Shown here: positions 12,777 through 22,230 of the stretch, piece by piece
Position numbering within the stretch: the first letter of the stretch is position 1
Layout: each line of letters begins with the position of its first letter
Source of the DNA: an uncultured Roseburia sp.
Lineage (GTDB): Bacteria > Bacillota > Clostridia > Lachnospirales > Lachnospiraceae
Assembly: GCA_947062675.1 (NCBI GenBank)
Contig: CAMSQM010000007.1
Location: forward strand, 19,605-83,604
Length of the DNA: 64,000 bases
Direction of reading: 5' to 3'
The notes under the pieces: generated by a model
Told to the model about the DNA's origin: nothing
Database searches by the model: none
What the model saw: only the letters and a program-made list of their open reading frames with translations
Program-made: the position numbers and the translations under genes

Positions 12777-13997
12777 TCAGGGAAGGGGACGTTTTGATCC
12801 GTGAACCAGAGTGACGTAAGCGGAAGGCGTCATTCCGATCATTTTTTTGAATAGTTTCCGGAAATAGGAAATATCGTCCATGCCGCATTTTGCCATCACA
12901 TCCTGAATCTGTGTATTTCCTGTGTTGAGCAGGCGGATGGCCAGACGGATTCGCTGCTGACTGATATAAGAGGATACTGTAAGCCCCATTTCTTTTTTAA
13001 ACAGTGTCGAGAGATAGCTTGGATTGATAAAACACTGTTCTGCGAGCAGTTTTAAGGATAGTTTTTCGGACAGATTGAGATTGATATAATTTACGGCTTT
13101 CTGGATCACAAGGGAGTGACCGCTGAGCGAATAGTTCTGCACCAGTAGACAGTACTGGCGCACCATTTCCGTGATCAGGGAAAAATATTCATCCTCTGTC
13201 ATAACTTTTTCACAGCGCTTTGCAATCCGTTCGGACAGAGCGTCGATATGTACCGGATGCACGCCTCCGGTCTGTGCGGCTTTGCGGAAAAGAGTATTTG
13301 CGACGATCAGGCCGTTGCGGATATCGCGGATGGAGTCCTGATACCGCTTTGAAATCCGGAATTTGCGCCCTTCATTAAAATATTTCAGAGCGGATTGCGT
13401 GTCTCCGTTTGCTATGGCTGTCATCTGTTTTTCTTCCAGGGCGTACCGCGCCTCAATCAGTTCTGCGGATAACCGGTTGTCGGGTTCTTCCGGACGGAAT
13501 TCATATCCGGAAAAATCATATAAAAAATATTCAGCCCGCATGGTCTGTTCCGGATAAAAGAACTGGAGCAGTTCCCTGCACAGTTCCCGCCAGCGGTCAA
13601 TCTGTGGGATGACGGGGGTGGCATTGTAGAATTCACGCAGTTCTTTTTCATAGCGGGAGGGAACATGATTGCGCTTCATAATGACGGAAAGCCGGTCTTC
13701 TTCCATGGCATATTCCATACAGGGGCCAAGTACCAGAATACCACCGCGTAATCCATCGGACTCCGGCAGAGAAACAAAACAATAAGAGATATCGTAGGAA
13801 TCCTGGTAACAGTAAAAAACAGATTTTTCTATCATTGTAATCCATTCAGCCAGTGTCTGTGCATATTCGTGTTCGTCATAGAGCAGACTGTAAGGACCGG
13901 CTTCCAGAAACGGATTTTCGTCGGAAGAGAGCAGTTTCATGCTGATATTGCTGCACTCCATCACTTTTCGCAAAACATCAAACAGTTCGACTTTCAT
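12777..13997 (-). CDS. AraC-family transcriptional regulator
   Basis: 406 residues. The C-terminal 100 residues hold two helix-turn-helix motifs of the AraC family: SLKLLAEQCFINPSYLSTLF and the second one with GMDDISYFRKLFKK followed by the family hallmark MIGMTPSAY. The first 290 residues have no clear family; they are mostly helical with some PAS/GAF-like character (QDSYDISYCFVSLP) and could sense a ligand or partner, a layout common in clostridial YesN-like proteins. It stands alone on the minus strand with its own promoter, divergent from the hybrid histidine kinase gene, which is therefore a plausible target. Confidence 0.85.
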   Translation of the reverse strand: MKVELFDVLRKVMECSNISMKLLSSDENPFLEAGPYSLLYDEHEYAQTLAEWITMIEKSVFYCYQDSYDISYCFVSLPESDGLRGGILVLGPCMEYAMEEDRLSVIMKRNHVPSRYEKELREFYNATPVIPQIDRWRELCRELLQFFYPEQTMRAEYFLYDFSGYEFRPEEPDNRLSAELIEARYALEEKQMTAIANGDTQSALKYFNEGRKFRISKRYQDSIRDIRNGLIVANTLFRKAAQTGGVHPVHIDALSERIAKRCEKVMTEDEYFSLITEMVRQYCLLVQNYSLSGHSLVIQKAVNYINLNLSEKLSLKLLAEQCFINPSYLSTLFKKEMGLTVSSYISQQRIRLAIRLLNTGNTQIQDVMAKCGMDDISYFRKLFKKMIGMTPSAYVTLVHGSKRPLP

Positions 13998-14057
13998 AAG
14001 CAGACTCCCTTCAGAAATTCTGTAAAAATCTGATATGCATAAATCTTTTTTAAGAAA

Positions 14058-14086
14058 ATAGTATCATGTTTCAGATCTTTTCGCAA
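14058..14086 (-). promoter_or_regulatory. Sigma-A promoter of the AraC-type gene
   Basis: Read on the minus strand, TTGCGA and TACTAT are separated by 17 bases, with TG one base before the -10 box (extended -10). It lies about 60 bases before the start codon of the AraC-type gene. Confidence 0.7.
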
Positions 14087-14175
14087 TGAGAGATCCCGAA
14101 AGTCATCTGAGGCGGCGCGACTGTTCAGATTCCGGGATTGCAGGTCTGTTTTGAAAAAACTGAGAGTGAAAAGGA

Positions 14176-14204
14176 TAGTCAGATCAGACAGGTTATTGTA
14201 TAAT
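14176..14204 (+). promoter_or_regulatory. Likely promoter of the hybrid kinase/HD-GYP pair
   Basis: A perfect TATAAT at 14199-14204 lies 46 bases before the kinase start. The matching -35 position (TAGTCA, 14176-14181) is poor, so an activator may be needed; the neighbouring AraC-type protein is a candidate. This is inference from spacing only. Confidence 0.5.
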
Positions 14205-14250
14205 AAAGTAATTATGATACCGCGCCGGAAAAGAGGCGGAGTAAGGAGGA

Positions 14251-16149
14251 GTGCCGGGGCAGAAGGATACCGGGCAGAAAGTGAGTGACATGGAAAACAG
14301 GGACAGCAGGGAATTTAAAGGCTATCTTATCACGGAAACAGATAAGGAGGGAAAGAAGCGGATCTTATATGCGGATGACAGAGCCTGTGAGATGACAGGC
14401 CTGTCTGTGGAAATACTTCTGATGTCTGATCCCGTGAAGGTTACGGGAAGTCTGGAAACGGAGTCCGTGGCGCTGAATGATGATCATGAACTCTGGGTAT
14501 TAAACAGGGCTGGCAGCCGCAGACAGAAGATGGCGGAGCTGGAGCGGATGAACGCAGCGCTGGAGGATGCACTGAAAGCGGCGGAAGCGGCAAATGAGGC
14601 GAAAAGCAGTTTTCTTTCGAATATGTCTCACGATATCCGCACGCCCATGAACGCAATTATGGGAATGACTTCCATCGCCATATCTCATATAGATGAGAAA
14701 GTGAGGGTGCAGGACTGTCTGAAAAAAATTCAGTCCGCATCCTCCCATCTGATGGGGCTGGTGAATGATGTGCTGGATATGTCACGGATTGAGAGCGGTC
14801 GAATGACCCTGAATGAAGAGGTTTTTTCCCTTGCGGATCTGGTTCACGATATTTCTGTGATCACGAGCCCTCAGGCATCCCGCAAAAAGCAGGATTTTTC
14901 TATTGAGATCGGGCAGATTCTCAGGGAAAATCTGATCGGAGACGTACTCCATCTGCGGCAGATTCTGGTCAATATCATTGGGAATGCAGTAAAATATACG
15001 GGAGAGAATGGAAAGATCTGTGTGTGTTTTACCCAGCTGGAGAAGGATCCCTTTGAGGAGAGAGAGAGCGGTCCGGACACGGTATGGCTGGATTTTTCGT
15101 GTGAAGATAACGGGATCGGGATGAGTCCGGAATTTCTGGAACGTATTTTTGATCCTTTTGAGAGGGAGGAAAATACCACCGCCAGCCGGATAGAGGGCAC
15201 GGGACTTGGAATGGCGATTGTAAAGAGCCTTCTGGAAAGAATGGGAGGCCGGGTGCAGGTTACGAGCAGAGAGGGGGAGGGAAGTCGTTTTACCGTCCAG
15301 ATCCCGTTCTCCGTCGCGCCGGTACACGAATCCATGGCGCTTCCTGTAGGGGAGACTGTGCTTGCATCCGGTCTTCCGGACGAGGTCGCCGTTCAGTGCG
15401 GGGCATGGCTTAAAGAGGAGGGCATGAAGCCGGTATTTCTGAAAACAGGTCTGGAGACGGTCACCTGGCTGACAGAAGCGCAGTATGAAAACAGAATGCC
15501 GTGCGCCCTGCTGCTGGGACAGGAATTTGCGGAAATGCCGGTGCTGGAGCTGGCCGCCCATGTGAGCCAGCTTGCGGGCCGTGATTTTCCGGTGCTGCTG
15601 GTATCAGGGGAAGACTGGGCACAGAAGGAATACCGCGCGAAGCGTGCAGGCGTCAGCGCATTCGTTCCGTGTCCCCTGTTTAAGAGCAGGCTTCTTGGGA
15701 TACTGGGGGAAATGACGGTTAAAAAACAGGAGAGATCCCATGAGGATGTGAGGAAAAGCAGGGATTACAGCCGCTATCATGTTATGCTTGTGGAAGATAA
15801 TGAGCTGAATCAGGAGATTGCGACGGAACTGCTCTCCCTGACAGGAGTGCAGGTGGAAACTGCCGGGGACGGAGCCCGCGCGGTGGAGTTGTTTGAAGCT
15901 TCTCCGGAGGGGCATTTTGATCTTATTTTTATGGATATCCAGATGCCTGTGATGGATGGTTATGAGGCTGCAAAGCGGATCCGCGCAATGCAGCGGGAAG
16001 ATGCGGGCAGGGTCTGGATTGTGGCGATGACAGCCAACGCTTTTGTGGAGGATATCCGCCGGTCCAGGGAAGCCGGTATGAATGAACATTTTTCAAAGCC
16101 GGTCGATCCCGAGCGTCTGAATGAGATTCTGTACAGACGTCTGAATTAA
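14251..16149 (+). CDS. Hybrid sensor histidine kinase/response regulator
   Basis: About 632 residues with no transmembrane segment. A short PAS-like N-terminal region (residues 20-80, YADDRACEMTGLS) is followed by a coiled coil, the HisKA domain FLSNMSHDIRTPMNAIMG with phospho-accepting His127, a HATPase_c domain (NIIGNAVKYT, DNGIGM, GTGLGMAI), a degenerate receiver-like stretch (about 350-480) and a C-terminal receiver with phospho-accepting Asp562 in FMDIQMPVMDG. The kinase is cytosolic and would pass phosphate internally, then to an unknown partner. The GTG at 14251 lies only one base from AAGGAGGA; ATG 14290 is an alternative start. An HD-GYP-like gene follows 3 bases later. Confidence 0.9.
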   Translation: MPGQKDTGQKVSDMENRDSREFKGYLITETDKEGKKRILYADDRACEMTGLSVEILLMSDPVKVTGSLETESVALNDDHELWVLNRAGSRRQKMAELERMNAALEDALKAAEAANEAKSSFLSNMSHDIRTPMNAIMGMTSIAISHIDEKVRVQDCLKKIQSASSHLMGLVNDVLDMSRIESGRMTLNEEVFSLADLVHDISVITSPQASRKKQDFSIEIGQILRENLIGDVLHLRQILVNIIGNAVKYTGENGKICVCFTQLEKDPFEERESGPDTVWLDFSCEDNGIGMSPEFLERIFDPFEREENTTASRIEGTGLGMAIVKSLLERMGGRVQVTSREGEGSRFTVQIPFSVAPVHESMALPVGETVLASGLPDEVAVQCGAWLKEEGMKPVFLKTGLETVTWLTEAQYENRMPCALLLGQEFAEMPVLELAAHVSQLAGRDFPVLLVSGEDWAQKEYRAKRAGVSAFVPCPLFKSRLLGILGEMTVKKQERSHEDVRKSRDYSRYHVMLVEDNELNQEIATELLSLTGVQVETAGDGARAVELFEASPEGHFDLIFMDIQMPVMDGYEAAKRIRAMQREDAGRVWIVAMTANAFVEDIRRSREAGMNEHFSKPVDPERLNEILYRRLN

Positions 16150-16152
16150 CAG

Positions 16153-18024
16153 ATGGGAAGGATGAAAAGCATGCAGCCATATCAGGAAGAATACATAGCC
16201 AACCTGAGAGAGATTGCGGTTCTCACAGCACACAGAAAACCGGAAGAAAATACATTTGACGAGTATGAGGAACACCTGAGGGAAAACAGAAAGAAAGCGG
16301 ATGCGCTTGTAAAGCGCAATATGGAGCTGCTGCGCGATGAGCTTTTTCCGCTGCTGGATCACCTGTTTGCAGCAGATCAGGCACAGCTTGCGGGACTGTA
16401 TAAGTTTGCCGGCGAGCTCTTAAATGCAAAGGAAGAACTGGATACCGGTCTGTTCTGCCAGATTCACAGGGCTCTTTTAAGTCTTGCCAGATCAAAACAG
16501 GACCGCAGCTCCATGATAAGAGAGCTTTACTGGCTGGGCATCGGGATGAACAGTCTGTGCAGAATGCTGGCAGGTCTGGAATTATCGGAAAGCGGACGTT
16601 TTCTCTCGCAGATGCGTCTCTGTTTTACGGAAGCGGCGGCTTATCTGAAATATTTTGATGAGATTGACGACACGGAAACCCGCGGGTACATCCTGCGCTC
16701 ACGTGCCAATATGGCGCTGGGACAGTTTTCACGTGCCGGCACAAAGATTAGTCTTGTAAAACAGACTCTGGAAATCTTACAGGATCAGGAGTATCAGCAA
16801 AAGGAGCCTGCGCTTCCGTGGGAGAGGTTTATCTACATGACTCATCAGCAGATGGCGGCCAGTATGTCCTACAGCAGAGAAGATGCGATGACGGCGCAGG
16901 AGATAGAAGCTGTGATGGAGTCGGTTTATATTGTCTGTGAGAGACAGATTCAGGAAGCCGCGCGGAATCATCAGTTTCCGCCGCCCCGTCCGGTGTTTTA
17001 CTACTTTGCGGTCGAATATTTCTGTGGGATGGATTCCCTGGACAGTCTTCTGACCAAAATAGAATCTCTGATGGATAAGGCGGACAGACAAAGTACGTCA
17101 GGGGACAGTATGTACAGTATGATTTCTCTTCCTGCATTTTATTTCCAGTTTCTGCAGCAGTATCCGGAGCGGATTCCGGAGCGGGAGGAGTATATAGGAG
17201 AACTATGTCAGCAGATAATTACATATATAATATCATTTCCGGAGAAAGAGCGGAATAAATCGTTCTTTTTTAGTCTCAGGCAGCTGCTTTATACATTTCT
17301 GGAAACAGCGGACGGTATGACGTACAGGGAATTTCTGAAAAAAATGATGGAAGTGTTTGCACCTGAGATATATGTGAATGCTCTGGTGGTGGGGAAAGCG
17401 GCAGCTTTTTTCAGTGCCGCGATCATAGCGGAAGAGCCTGATTTTTTTGATGATATCGCGCAGATCCGCGAAATCACTGATTCTGACAAAAAGCGGCGTG
17501 AAATTCTTGAATTCGCGGAAGGCTGCGGGCTGCTTCACGATGTGGGGAAACTGAGTTTCATGAATCTGTATTCCGGGACTTCCAGACAGTGGTTCGAGGA
17601 AGAATATGAGATGGCTCATCTACATACATCTGTAGGCGGAAGACTGCTGAAACAGCGCTCATCCACCAGCCGGTATGCGGCCGCAGCCCTGGGACATCAT
17701 TTCTGGTATGACGGTTCGCGGGGTTATCCGGAATATTACAGGCGTCTGGAATATCCGGAGCGTCAGATGACGGATATAATTGGTCTGGTGGACTGGCTGG
17801 AAAATGTGACAAACACCGCGCGCCTGTTTGTGGGAGTGGAAAAAACTTTTGATGAGGCAGTGCAGGAGGCGATAGCGCTGGAGGGAAAACGGTTTTCCCC
17901 GATTCTGACTTCCTGGCTTAAGGATGTGAAATTTGCCGGGCGGCTGAAACAGATTTTTGCAGAGGAAAGACAGAACGCATACCGCAGATTTTATGAAAAC
18001 AACCATAATCAGGTAAAAATATAA
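16153..18024 (+). CDS. HD-GYP-like domain protein with large helical N-terminal region
   Basis: 623 residues, cytosolic. The first 400 or so are helical and resemble no domain I know. The last 190 form an HD-GYP-like module: LLHDVGK with His462-Asp463, AHLHTSVGGRLL, then HHFWYDGSRGYP at 515-526, where the family motif is HHExxDGxGYP. HD-GYP proteins hydrolyse cyclic-di-GMP or related dinucleotides; the metal residues seem kept, although Glu after HH is replaced by Phe. It starts 3 bases after the hybrid kinase stop, so the two are co-translated and probably act in one signalling path. The enzyme activity is inferred. Confidence 0.75.
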   Translation: MGRMKSMQPYQEEYIANLREIAVLTAHRKPEENTFDEYEEHLRENRKKADALVKRNMELLRDELFPLLDHLFAADQAQLAGLYKFAGELLNAKEELDTGLFCQIHRALLSLARSKQDRSSMIRELYWLGIGMNSLCRMLAGLELSESGRFLSQMRLCFTEAAAYLKYFDEIDDTETRGYILRSRANMALGQFSRAGTKISLVKQTLEILQDQEYQQKEPALPWERFIYMTHQQMAASMSYSREDAMTAQEIEAVMESVYIVCERQIQEAARNHQFPPPRPVFYYFAVEYFCGMDSLDSLLTKIESLMDKADRQSTSGDSMYSMISLPAFYFQFLQQYPERIPEREEYIGELCQQIITYIISFPEKERNKSFFFSLRQLLYTFLETADGMTYREFLKKMMEVFAPEIYVNALVVGKAAAFFSAAIIAEEPDFFDDIAQIREITDSDKKRREILEFAEGCGLLHDVGKLSFMNLYSGTSRQWFEEEYEMAHLHTSVGGRLLKQRSSTSRYAAAALGHHFWYDGSRGYPEYYRRLEYPERQMTDIIGLVDWLENVTNTARLFVGVEKTFDEAVQEAIALEGKRFSPILTSWLKDVKFAGRLKQIFAEERQNAYRRFYENNHNQVKI

Positions 18025-18041
18025 TATTATTACCTGATTAT
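18005..18041 (+). repeat. 12-bp perfect inverted repeat over the end of the HD-GYP-like gene
   Basis: ATAATCAGGTAA at 18005-18016 and TTACCTGATTAT at 18030-18041 surround the stop codon, with a 13-base AT-rich loop. No T run follows, so it is not a standard terminator; it could stabilise the message 3' end or bind a protein. Confidence 0.6.
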
Positions 18042-18134
18042 CCAAAAATATTCCTCGTCAGAAGCAATCTTGTATGTTACTCTTAAAATGTCACAGAGAA
18101 AAAGGTTTATTGGGGGAAAGGATTGAAAGAGAGC

Positions 18135-19010
18135 ATGAAAGATAAGATAATGATTTCCGGTTTTGCGGATGAGATCAGTTCAGACTTTGATGCACAGCTT
18201 AAGACGGTGACGGAGCTTGGAATGCATTATATTTCCCTGCGTTCCGCGGACGGAAAGGGAATTGCTGAATATTCCGTGGAGGAGATTCGTGAGAAGATCC
18301 TTCCCAGGTTACAGGCGGCGGGAGTGCAGGTATCTTCCCTCGGCTCACCGATCGGAAAAGTCGGGATAGAGGATGAGGAAGGGTTTGCGGCACAGCTTGC
18401 ACAGCTGGATGAACTCTGCCGGATCTGCGGCGTTCTGGACTGCCGTTATATCCGGATGTTCAGCTTCTTTATGCCGGAAGGGAAAGATCCGGCGGATTAT
18501 CGTGAAGAGGTTATAGATAAGCTTCAGAAGCTGATTGACGTCGCGAAAAAGTACGATGTCGTTCTGATTCACGAGAATGAGAAGGATATATACGGGGATG
18601 TCGCGGACCGTTGTCTCGATCTGATGAAAAGCCTGGAGGATCCCTGTTTTAGAAGCGCGTTTGATTTTGCTAATTTTGTACAGTGCGGGGAAGACACGGA
18701 AAGGTGCTGGGATCTGTTAAAGGATTATATTGCATATATTCACATTAAGGATGCAGTGTCCACGGACAAGGAGAATGTGGTCTGTGGAACCGGCGAGGGA
18801 AAGATTAAGGAGCTGCTGACACGCGCCATCCGCGACGAGGGGTATGAAGGTTTTCTGACCCTGGAGCCGCATCTGGTACTTTTTGACTCGCTTGCGTCGC
18901 TGGAGACAACGGCGGCTGAGAATATCATCAAAGTCAACAAGGCAAAAGACGGCGCGGAAGGTTATGCGATGCAGTATCACGCGTTATGCGGTATCCTGGA
19001 TACAATCTGA
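18135..19010 (+). CDS. TIM-barrel sugar phosphate isomerase/epimerase-like protein (first copy)
   Basis: About 291 residues of the AP-endonuclease-2/xylose-isomerase-like TIM-barrel family. Typical stretches are ISGFADEISSDF at the start, the metal-site segment VLIHENEKDIYGD, FDFANFVQCGED, YIHIKDA and GFLTLEPHL near the end, which place Glu, Asp, His and Glu around a divalent metal. It begins a four-gene cluster with two Gfo/Idh/MocA oxidoreductases and a second isomerase-like protein, so it probably works on a keto-sugar or keto-glycoside. The TTG at 18123, closer to a GGGGGAAAGGA, is an alternative start. Substrate unknown. Confidence 0.82.
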   Translation: MKDKIMISGFADEISSDFDAQLKTVTELGMHYISLRSADGKGIAEYSVEEIREKILPRLQAAGVQVSSLGSPIGKVGIEDEEGFAAQLAQLDELCRICGVLDCRYIRMFSFFMPEGKDPADYREEVIDKLQKLIDVAKKYDVVLIHENEKDIYGDVADRCLDLMKSLEDPCFRSAFDFANFVQCGEDTERCWDLLKDYIAYIHIKDAVSTDKENVVCGTGEGKIKELLTRAIRDEGYEGFLTLEPHLVLFDSLASLETTAAENIIKVNKAKDGAEGYAMQYHALCGILDTI

Positions 19011-19071
19011 CAGAAGGCAGAAAGTATCTTTCACAGACGATATATCATTATATAAAATGGAGGGAATTACA

Positions 19072-20262
19072 ATGGACAAGAAAATTCGTTTCGGACTGAT
19101 CGGTATCGGGGCACAGGGAGGCGCTTACGCCGGATTTTTAACAGGAAAAGCAGGATTTCCGGGAATGCCCGCGCCGGAATGCCCGCCGCACTGCGCGCTC
19201 GGGGCACTCTGTGACACAGATCCTGCAAAGAAGAGCATGTGTGAGGAAAAGTTTCCGGAATATCCGTTCTATACAGACTGGAAGGAAATGATTGCTTCCG
19301 GCGATGTGGACGCGGTGATTACCACGGTGCCGCATTATCTGCACACAGAGATCGCGATGTACTGTTTCGAGCACAATATGCCGGTTCTGGTTGAGAAGCC
19401 TGCAGGTGTATATTCAAAAGAAGTCCGTCAGATGAACGAGTGCGCGGCTGCACATCCGGATGTGGCGTTCGGTGTAATGTTCAATCAGAGAACCAACGTG
19501 TTATATCAGAAGGTGAAAGCTATCATCGAGTCCGGAGAGCTCGGTGCGATTCGCCGTACCAGCTGGATTATCAATTCCTGGTGGCGTCCGGACAGCTATT
19601 ACCGCCAGAGCGACTGGCGTGCTACCTGGGGCGGAGAGGGCGGCGGCGTCCTTGTCAATCAGGCGCCTCATCAGCTTGATCTCTGGCAGTGGATCTGCGG
19701 TGTTCCGAACAAGGTATATGCAAAATGTCTGTATGGCTGTCACAGGGATATTGTGGTCGAAAATGATGTTACGGCTGTGACGGAGTACCCGAACGGGGCG
19801 ACCGGTTCGTTTATCACCTGTACGCATGACGCGAACGGAACAGATCGTCTCGAAATTGACCTTGACGGGGGCAAGATTGTTGTGGAGAACAGTAAGACGG
19901 CAACCGTCTACCGCCTCAATAAATCTGAGAGTGAGATGAACGAGACCATGAGCATGATGGAGGTCTCGAAGCTGGTGTCCGGGAATTCGGGCGGCGGTCT
20001 TTACACTGAAGAAAAATTTGAGAATACAGACGGCTGGGGCAAGCAGCACACGACGGTTATGGAGAATTTTGCAATGCATATTCTGGAGGGTACTCCGCTT
20101 CTTGCGCCCGGTTCCGACGGAATCAACGGTGTAAACCTTGCAAATGCAATCCTGCTTTCTTCCTGGCTTGGAAAAGAAGTAGAACTTCCGGTTGACGAGG
20201 ATCTCTACCTCGCGGAACTCAATAAGAGAATTGCAGAAGAAGGAAAGTTCCCGACAAGATAA
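19072..20262 (+). CDS. Gfo/Idh/MocA family oxidoreductase (first copy)
   Basis: 396 residues. The N-terminal Rossmann fold starts FGLIGIGAQGGAYAG and is followed by the family hallmark VEKPAGVYS, whose lysine takes part in catalysis. The second half is the alpha/beta substrate domain with GGEGGGVLVNQAPHQLDLWQ, where the His and Asp line the active site. GGAGGGA sits before ATG 19072. These enzymes oxidise or reduce a sugar hydroxyl with NAD(P), often at C3 of a glycoside or on inositols. It is the longer of two paralogues in the cluster and probably follows the upstream isomerase-like gene in one message. Confidence 0.88.
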   Translation: MDKKIRFGLIGIGAQGGAYAGFLTGKAGFPGMPAPECPPHCALGALCDTDPAKKSMCEEKFPEYPFYTDWKEMIASGDVDAVITTVPHYLHTEIAMYCFEHNMPVLVEKPAGVYSKEVRQMNECAAAHPDVAFGVMFNQRTNVLYQKVKAIIESGELGAIRRTSWIINSWWRPDSYYRQSDWRATWGGEGGGVLVNQAPHQLDLWQWICGVPNKVYAKCLYGCHRDIVVENDVTAVTEYPNGATGSFITCTHDANGTDRLEIDLDGGKIVVENSKTATVYRLNKSESEMNETMSMMEVSKLVSGNSGGGLYTEEKFENTDGWGKQHTTVMENFAMHILEGTPLLAPGSDGINGVNLANAILLSSWLGKEVELPVDEDLYLAELNKRIAEEGKFPTR

Positions 20263-20296
20263 AGGGGACAGCCGGAACGGATCGGGAGGAATCCAT

Positions 20297-21298
20297 ATGA
20301 AAAAAGCAGCTATCATCGGAATGGGCGTTATTTCCCCCATCCATATTGCAGCCATTCAGGGTAATCCGCAGATTACCCTGGCGGCTGTCTGCGATACGGA
20401 AGAGAGTAAGAGGAGCGATGCACCTTCGGGAGTGCCGTTTTACACTGATTATAAAGCAATGATAACAGAAGTACAGCCGGACGTTGTACATATCTGTCTG
20501 CCTCACTACCTGCATGTGCCGGTGTCGGAAGCTGCCGCAGAGATGGGCGTTCATGTATTCTGCGAAAAGCCGGTGGCGCTCAATGCGAAAGAGGGCAGGG
20601 AGTTTGTGGAGTTTGAGGCTTCCCACCCGGATATTCACATGGGTATCTGTCTGCAGAACCGCCTCAATGAGTCTGTTGAGATGCTCAAAAGTCTGATTGA
20701 CGGGGGTGAGTACGGCGCCGTCACCGGGATCAGGGGAACTGTTCCCTGGTACCGTGAGAAAGGATATTATGAAGTGCAGCCCTGGCGCGGAAGATGGGAC
20801 ACTGCGGGCGGAGGATGCATGATCAATCAGTCTGTACATACCCTGGATCTGCTCTATCATCTTGGCGGTGAGATCCGTGAGCTTAAAGCAGTCACGGCGC
20901 AGCTTCTGGACTACGGAATTGAGGTCGAGGATACGGCGGCGGCCAGACTTACATTTGCGAGCGGCGCGCAGGGAGTCTTCCTGGCGACGATTGCAGGTTA
21001 TAAGAACGAGAGTGTACAGATTTCGGTGCAGATGGAAAAGGCGGATTTTCTGATTATGGACAATACGCTCTACCGCATCGGGCCGGACGGTACAAAAGAA
21101 AAGCTGTGCGAGGATGCAATGCTTCCGGGCACAAAATTCTACTACGGCGCAAGCCACAAAAAAATGATTGATTCATTTTATGATGCCCTGGAGAAAAACA
21201 GTCAGGATTACCTGCACATCCGCGACGCGCTGATGAGTATACGCTTAATTGACGCGATTCAGGAGTCCGGCAGAAGCGGGAAGATTGTGACACTCTGA
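20297..21298 (+). CDS. Gfo/Idh/MocA family oxidoreductase (second copy)
   Basis: 333 residues from ATG 20297 with GGGAGGA six bases before it. The nucleotide fold starts AAIIGMGVISPIHIAAI and the hallmark is FCEKPVALNAKEG. The substrate domain includes GGGCMINQSVHTLDLLYHLG. It differs clearly from the first copy, so the two are not a recent duplication; they may catalyse an oxidation and a later reduction on the same sugar. Only 34 bases separate it from the upstream oxidoreductase and 39 from the downstream isomerase-like gene. Confidence 0.88.
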   Translation: MKKAAIIGMGVISPIHIAAIQGNPQITLAAVCDTEESKRSDAPSGVPFYTDYKAMITEVQPDVVHICLPHYLHVPVSEAAAEMGVHVFCEKPVALNAKEGREFVEFEASHPDIHMGICLQNRLNESVEMLKSLIDGGEYGAVTGIRGTVPWYREKGYYEVQPWRGRWDTAGGGCMINQSVHTLDLLYHLGGEIRELKAVTAQLLDYGIEVEDTAAARLTFASGAQGVFLATIAGYKNESVQISVQMEKADFLIMDNTLYRIGPDGTKEKLCEDAMLPGTKFYYGASHKKMIDSFYDALEKNSQDYLHIRDALMSIRLIDAIQESGRSGKIVTL

Positions 21299-21337
21299 GA
21301 TGCCACGGGCTAACGATCAGAAAGAGAGGGAAATACC

Positions 21338-22201
21338 ATGGAGAAGGGATTAATTGGTATTCAGATGAGTACCATCAAGAAAAAAGTAGATGAGCTGGGG
21401 GCTTACGAGACCTTAAAAGCATGTGCGGAAATGGGTTATCACTGCATGGAAGTGAGCCAGATTCCGATGACACCGGAAAATGTTTCGGGGATGAAAAAGG
21501 CCTGCGATGAATTTAAAATCAAAATCGCGGCGAACAGCGCGGCACTGGAGCCGATGATGCCCGGAATGCCCGGCGAATTTCTGACTACTGATTTTGATAA
21601 AATTGTGGAGGATTGTAAAAAACTTGATACAGACATGCTCCGCATCGGCATGCTTCCGATCACCTGCATGGGAAGCAGGGAAAAAGCGATTGATTTTGTA
21701 AAGCGTGCGGATGAGATGGCAGAGCGCCTGGGAGAACATGGAATCGATCTGTATTATCACAATCACCATGTAGAATTTATCAAATATGACGGTCAGTATC
21801 TGTTGGACATCATTAAGGACAACACAAAGAAAATGGGTTTTGAGCTGGATATCCACTGGATCCACCGCGGCGGGGAGAACCCTGTGACATTTATCAATCA
21901 GTATGCAGGGCGCATCCGTCTGCTTCACCTGAAAGATTACCGCATCGCGCAGATGAAGCTTCCGGAAGGTGGTTTTGACATGAAAGCGTTTGGCGGACAG
22001 TTCTACAACCTGATTGAGTTTGCAGAAGTTGGCGAGGGTAATCTGCCGATTAAGGAGTGCATTGAGGCGGGTCTGGCCGGAGGAAGCGAGTATTTCCTGA
22101 TCGAGCAGGATGACACTTACGGAAGAGATCCGTTTGAGAGCCTTAAGATCAGCCGCGACAACCTGATTGCGCTCGGCTACAAAGACTGGTTTGAAATTTA
22201 A
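21338..22201 (+). CDS. TIM-barrel sugar phosphate isomerase/epimerase-like protein (second copy)
   Basis: 287 residues of the same barrel family as the gene at 18135 but of a different subgroup: IDLYYHNHHVEFIKYDG, MGFELDIHWIHRGGENP, IRLLHLKDYR and the C-terminal YFLIEQDDTYGRDP segment supply the metal-site Glu, Asp, His and Glu. A related layout occurs in clusters that process 3-keto-glycosides or C-glycosides in gut bacteria, but no glycosidase or transporter is adjacent here, so the substrate remains open. It is the last gene before a strong terminator. Confidence 0.83.
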   Translation: MEKGLIGIQMSTIKKKVDELGAYETLKACAEMGYHCMEVSQIPMTPENVSGMKKACDEFKIKIAANSAALEPMMPGMPGEFLTTDFDKIVEDCKKLDTDMLRIGMLPITCMGSREKAIDFVKRADEMAERLGEHGIDLYYHNHHVEFIKYDGQYLLDIIKDNTKKMGFELDIHWIHRGGENPVTFINQYAGRIRLLHLKDYRIAQMKLPEGGFDMKAFGGQFYNLIEFAEVGEGNLPIKECIEAGLAGGSEYFLIEQDDTYGRDPFESLKISRDNLIALGYKDWFEI

Positions 22202-22230
22202 AAAGTTCTGATAAGCGAACTGAAATAATG

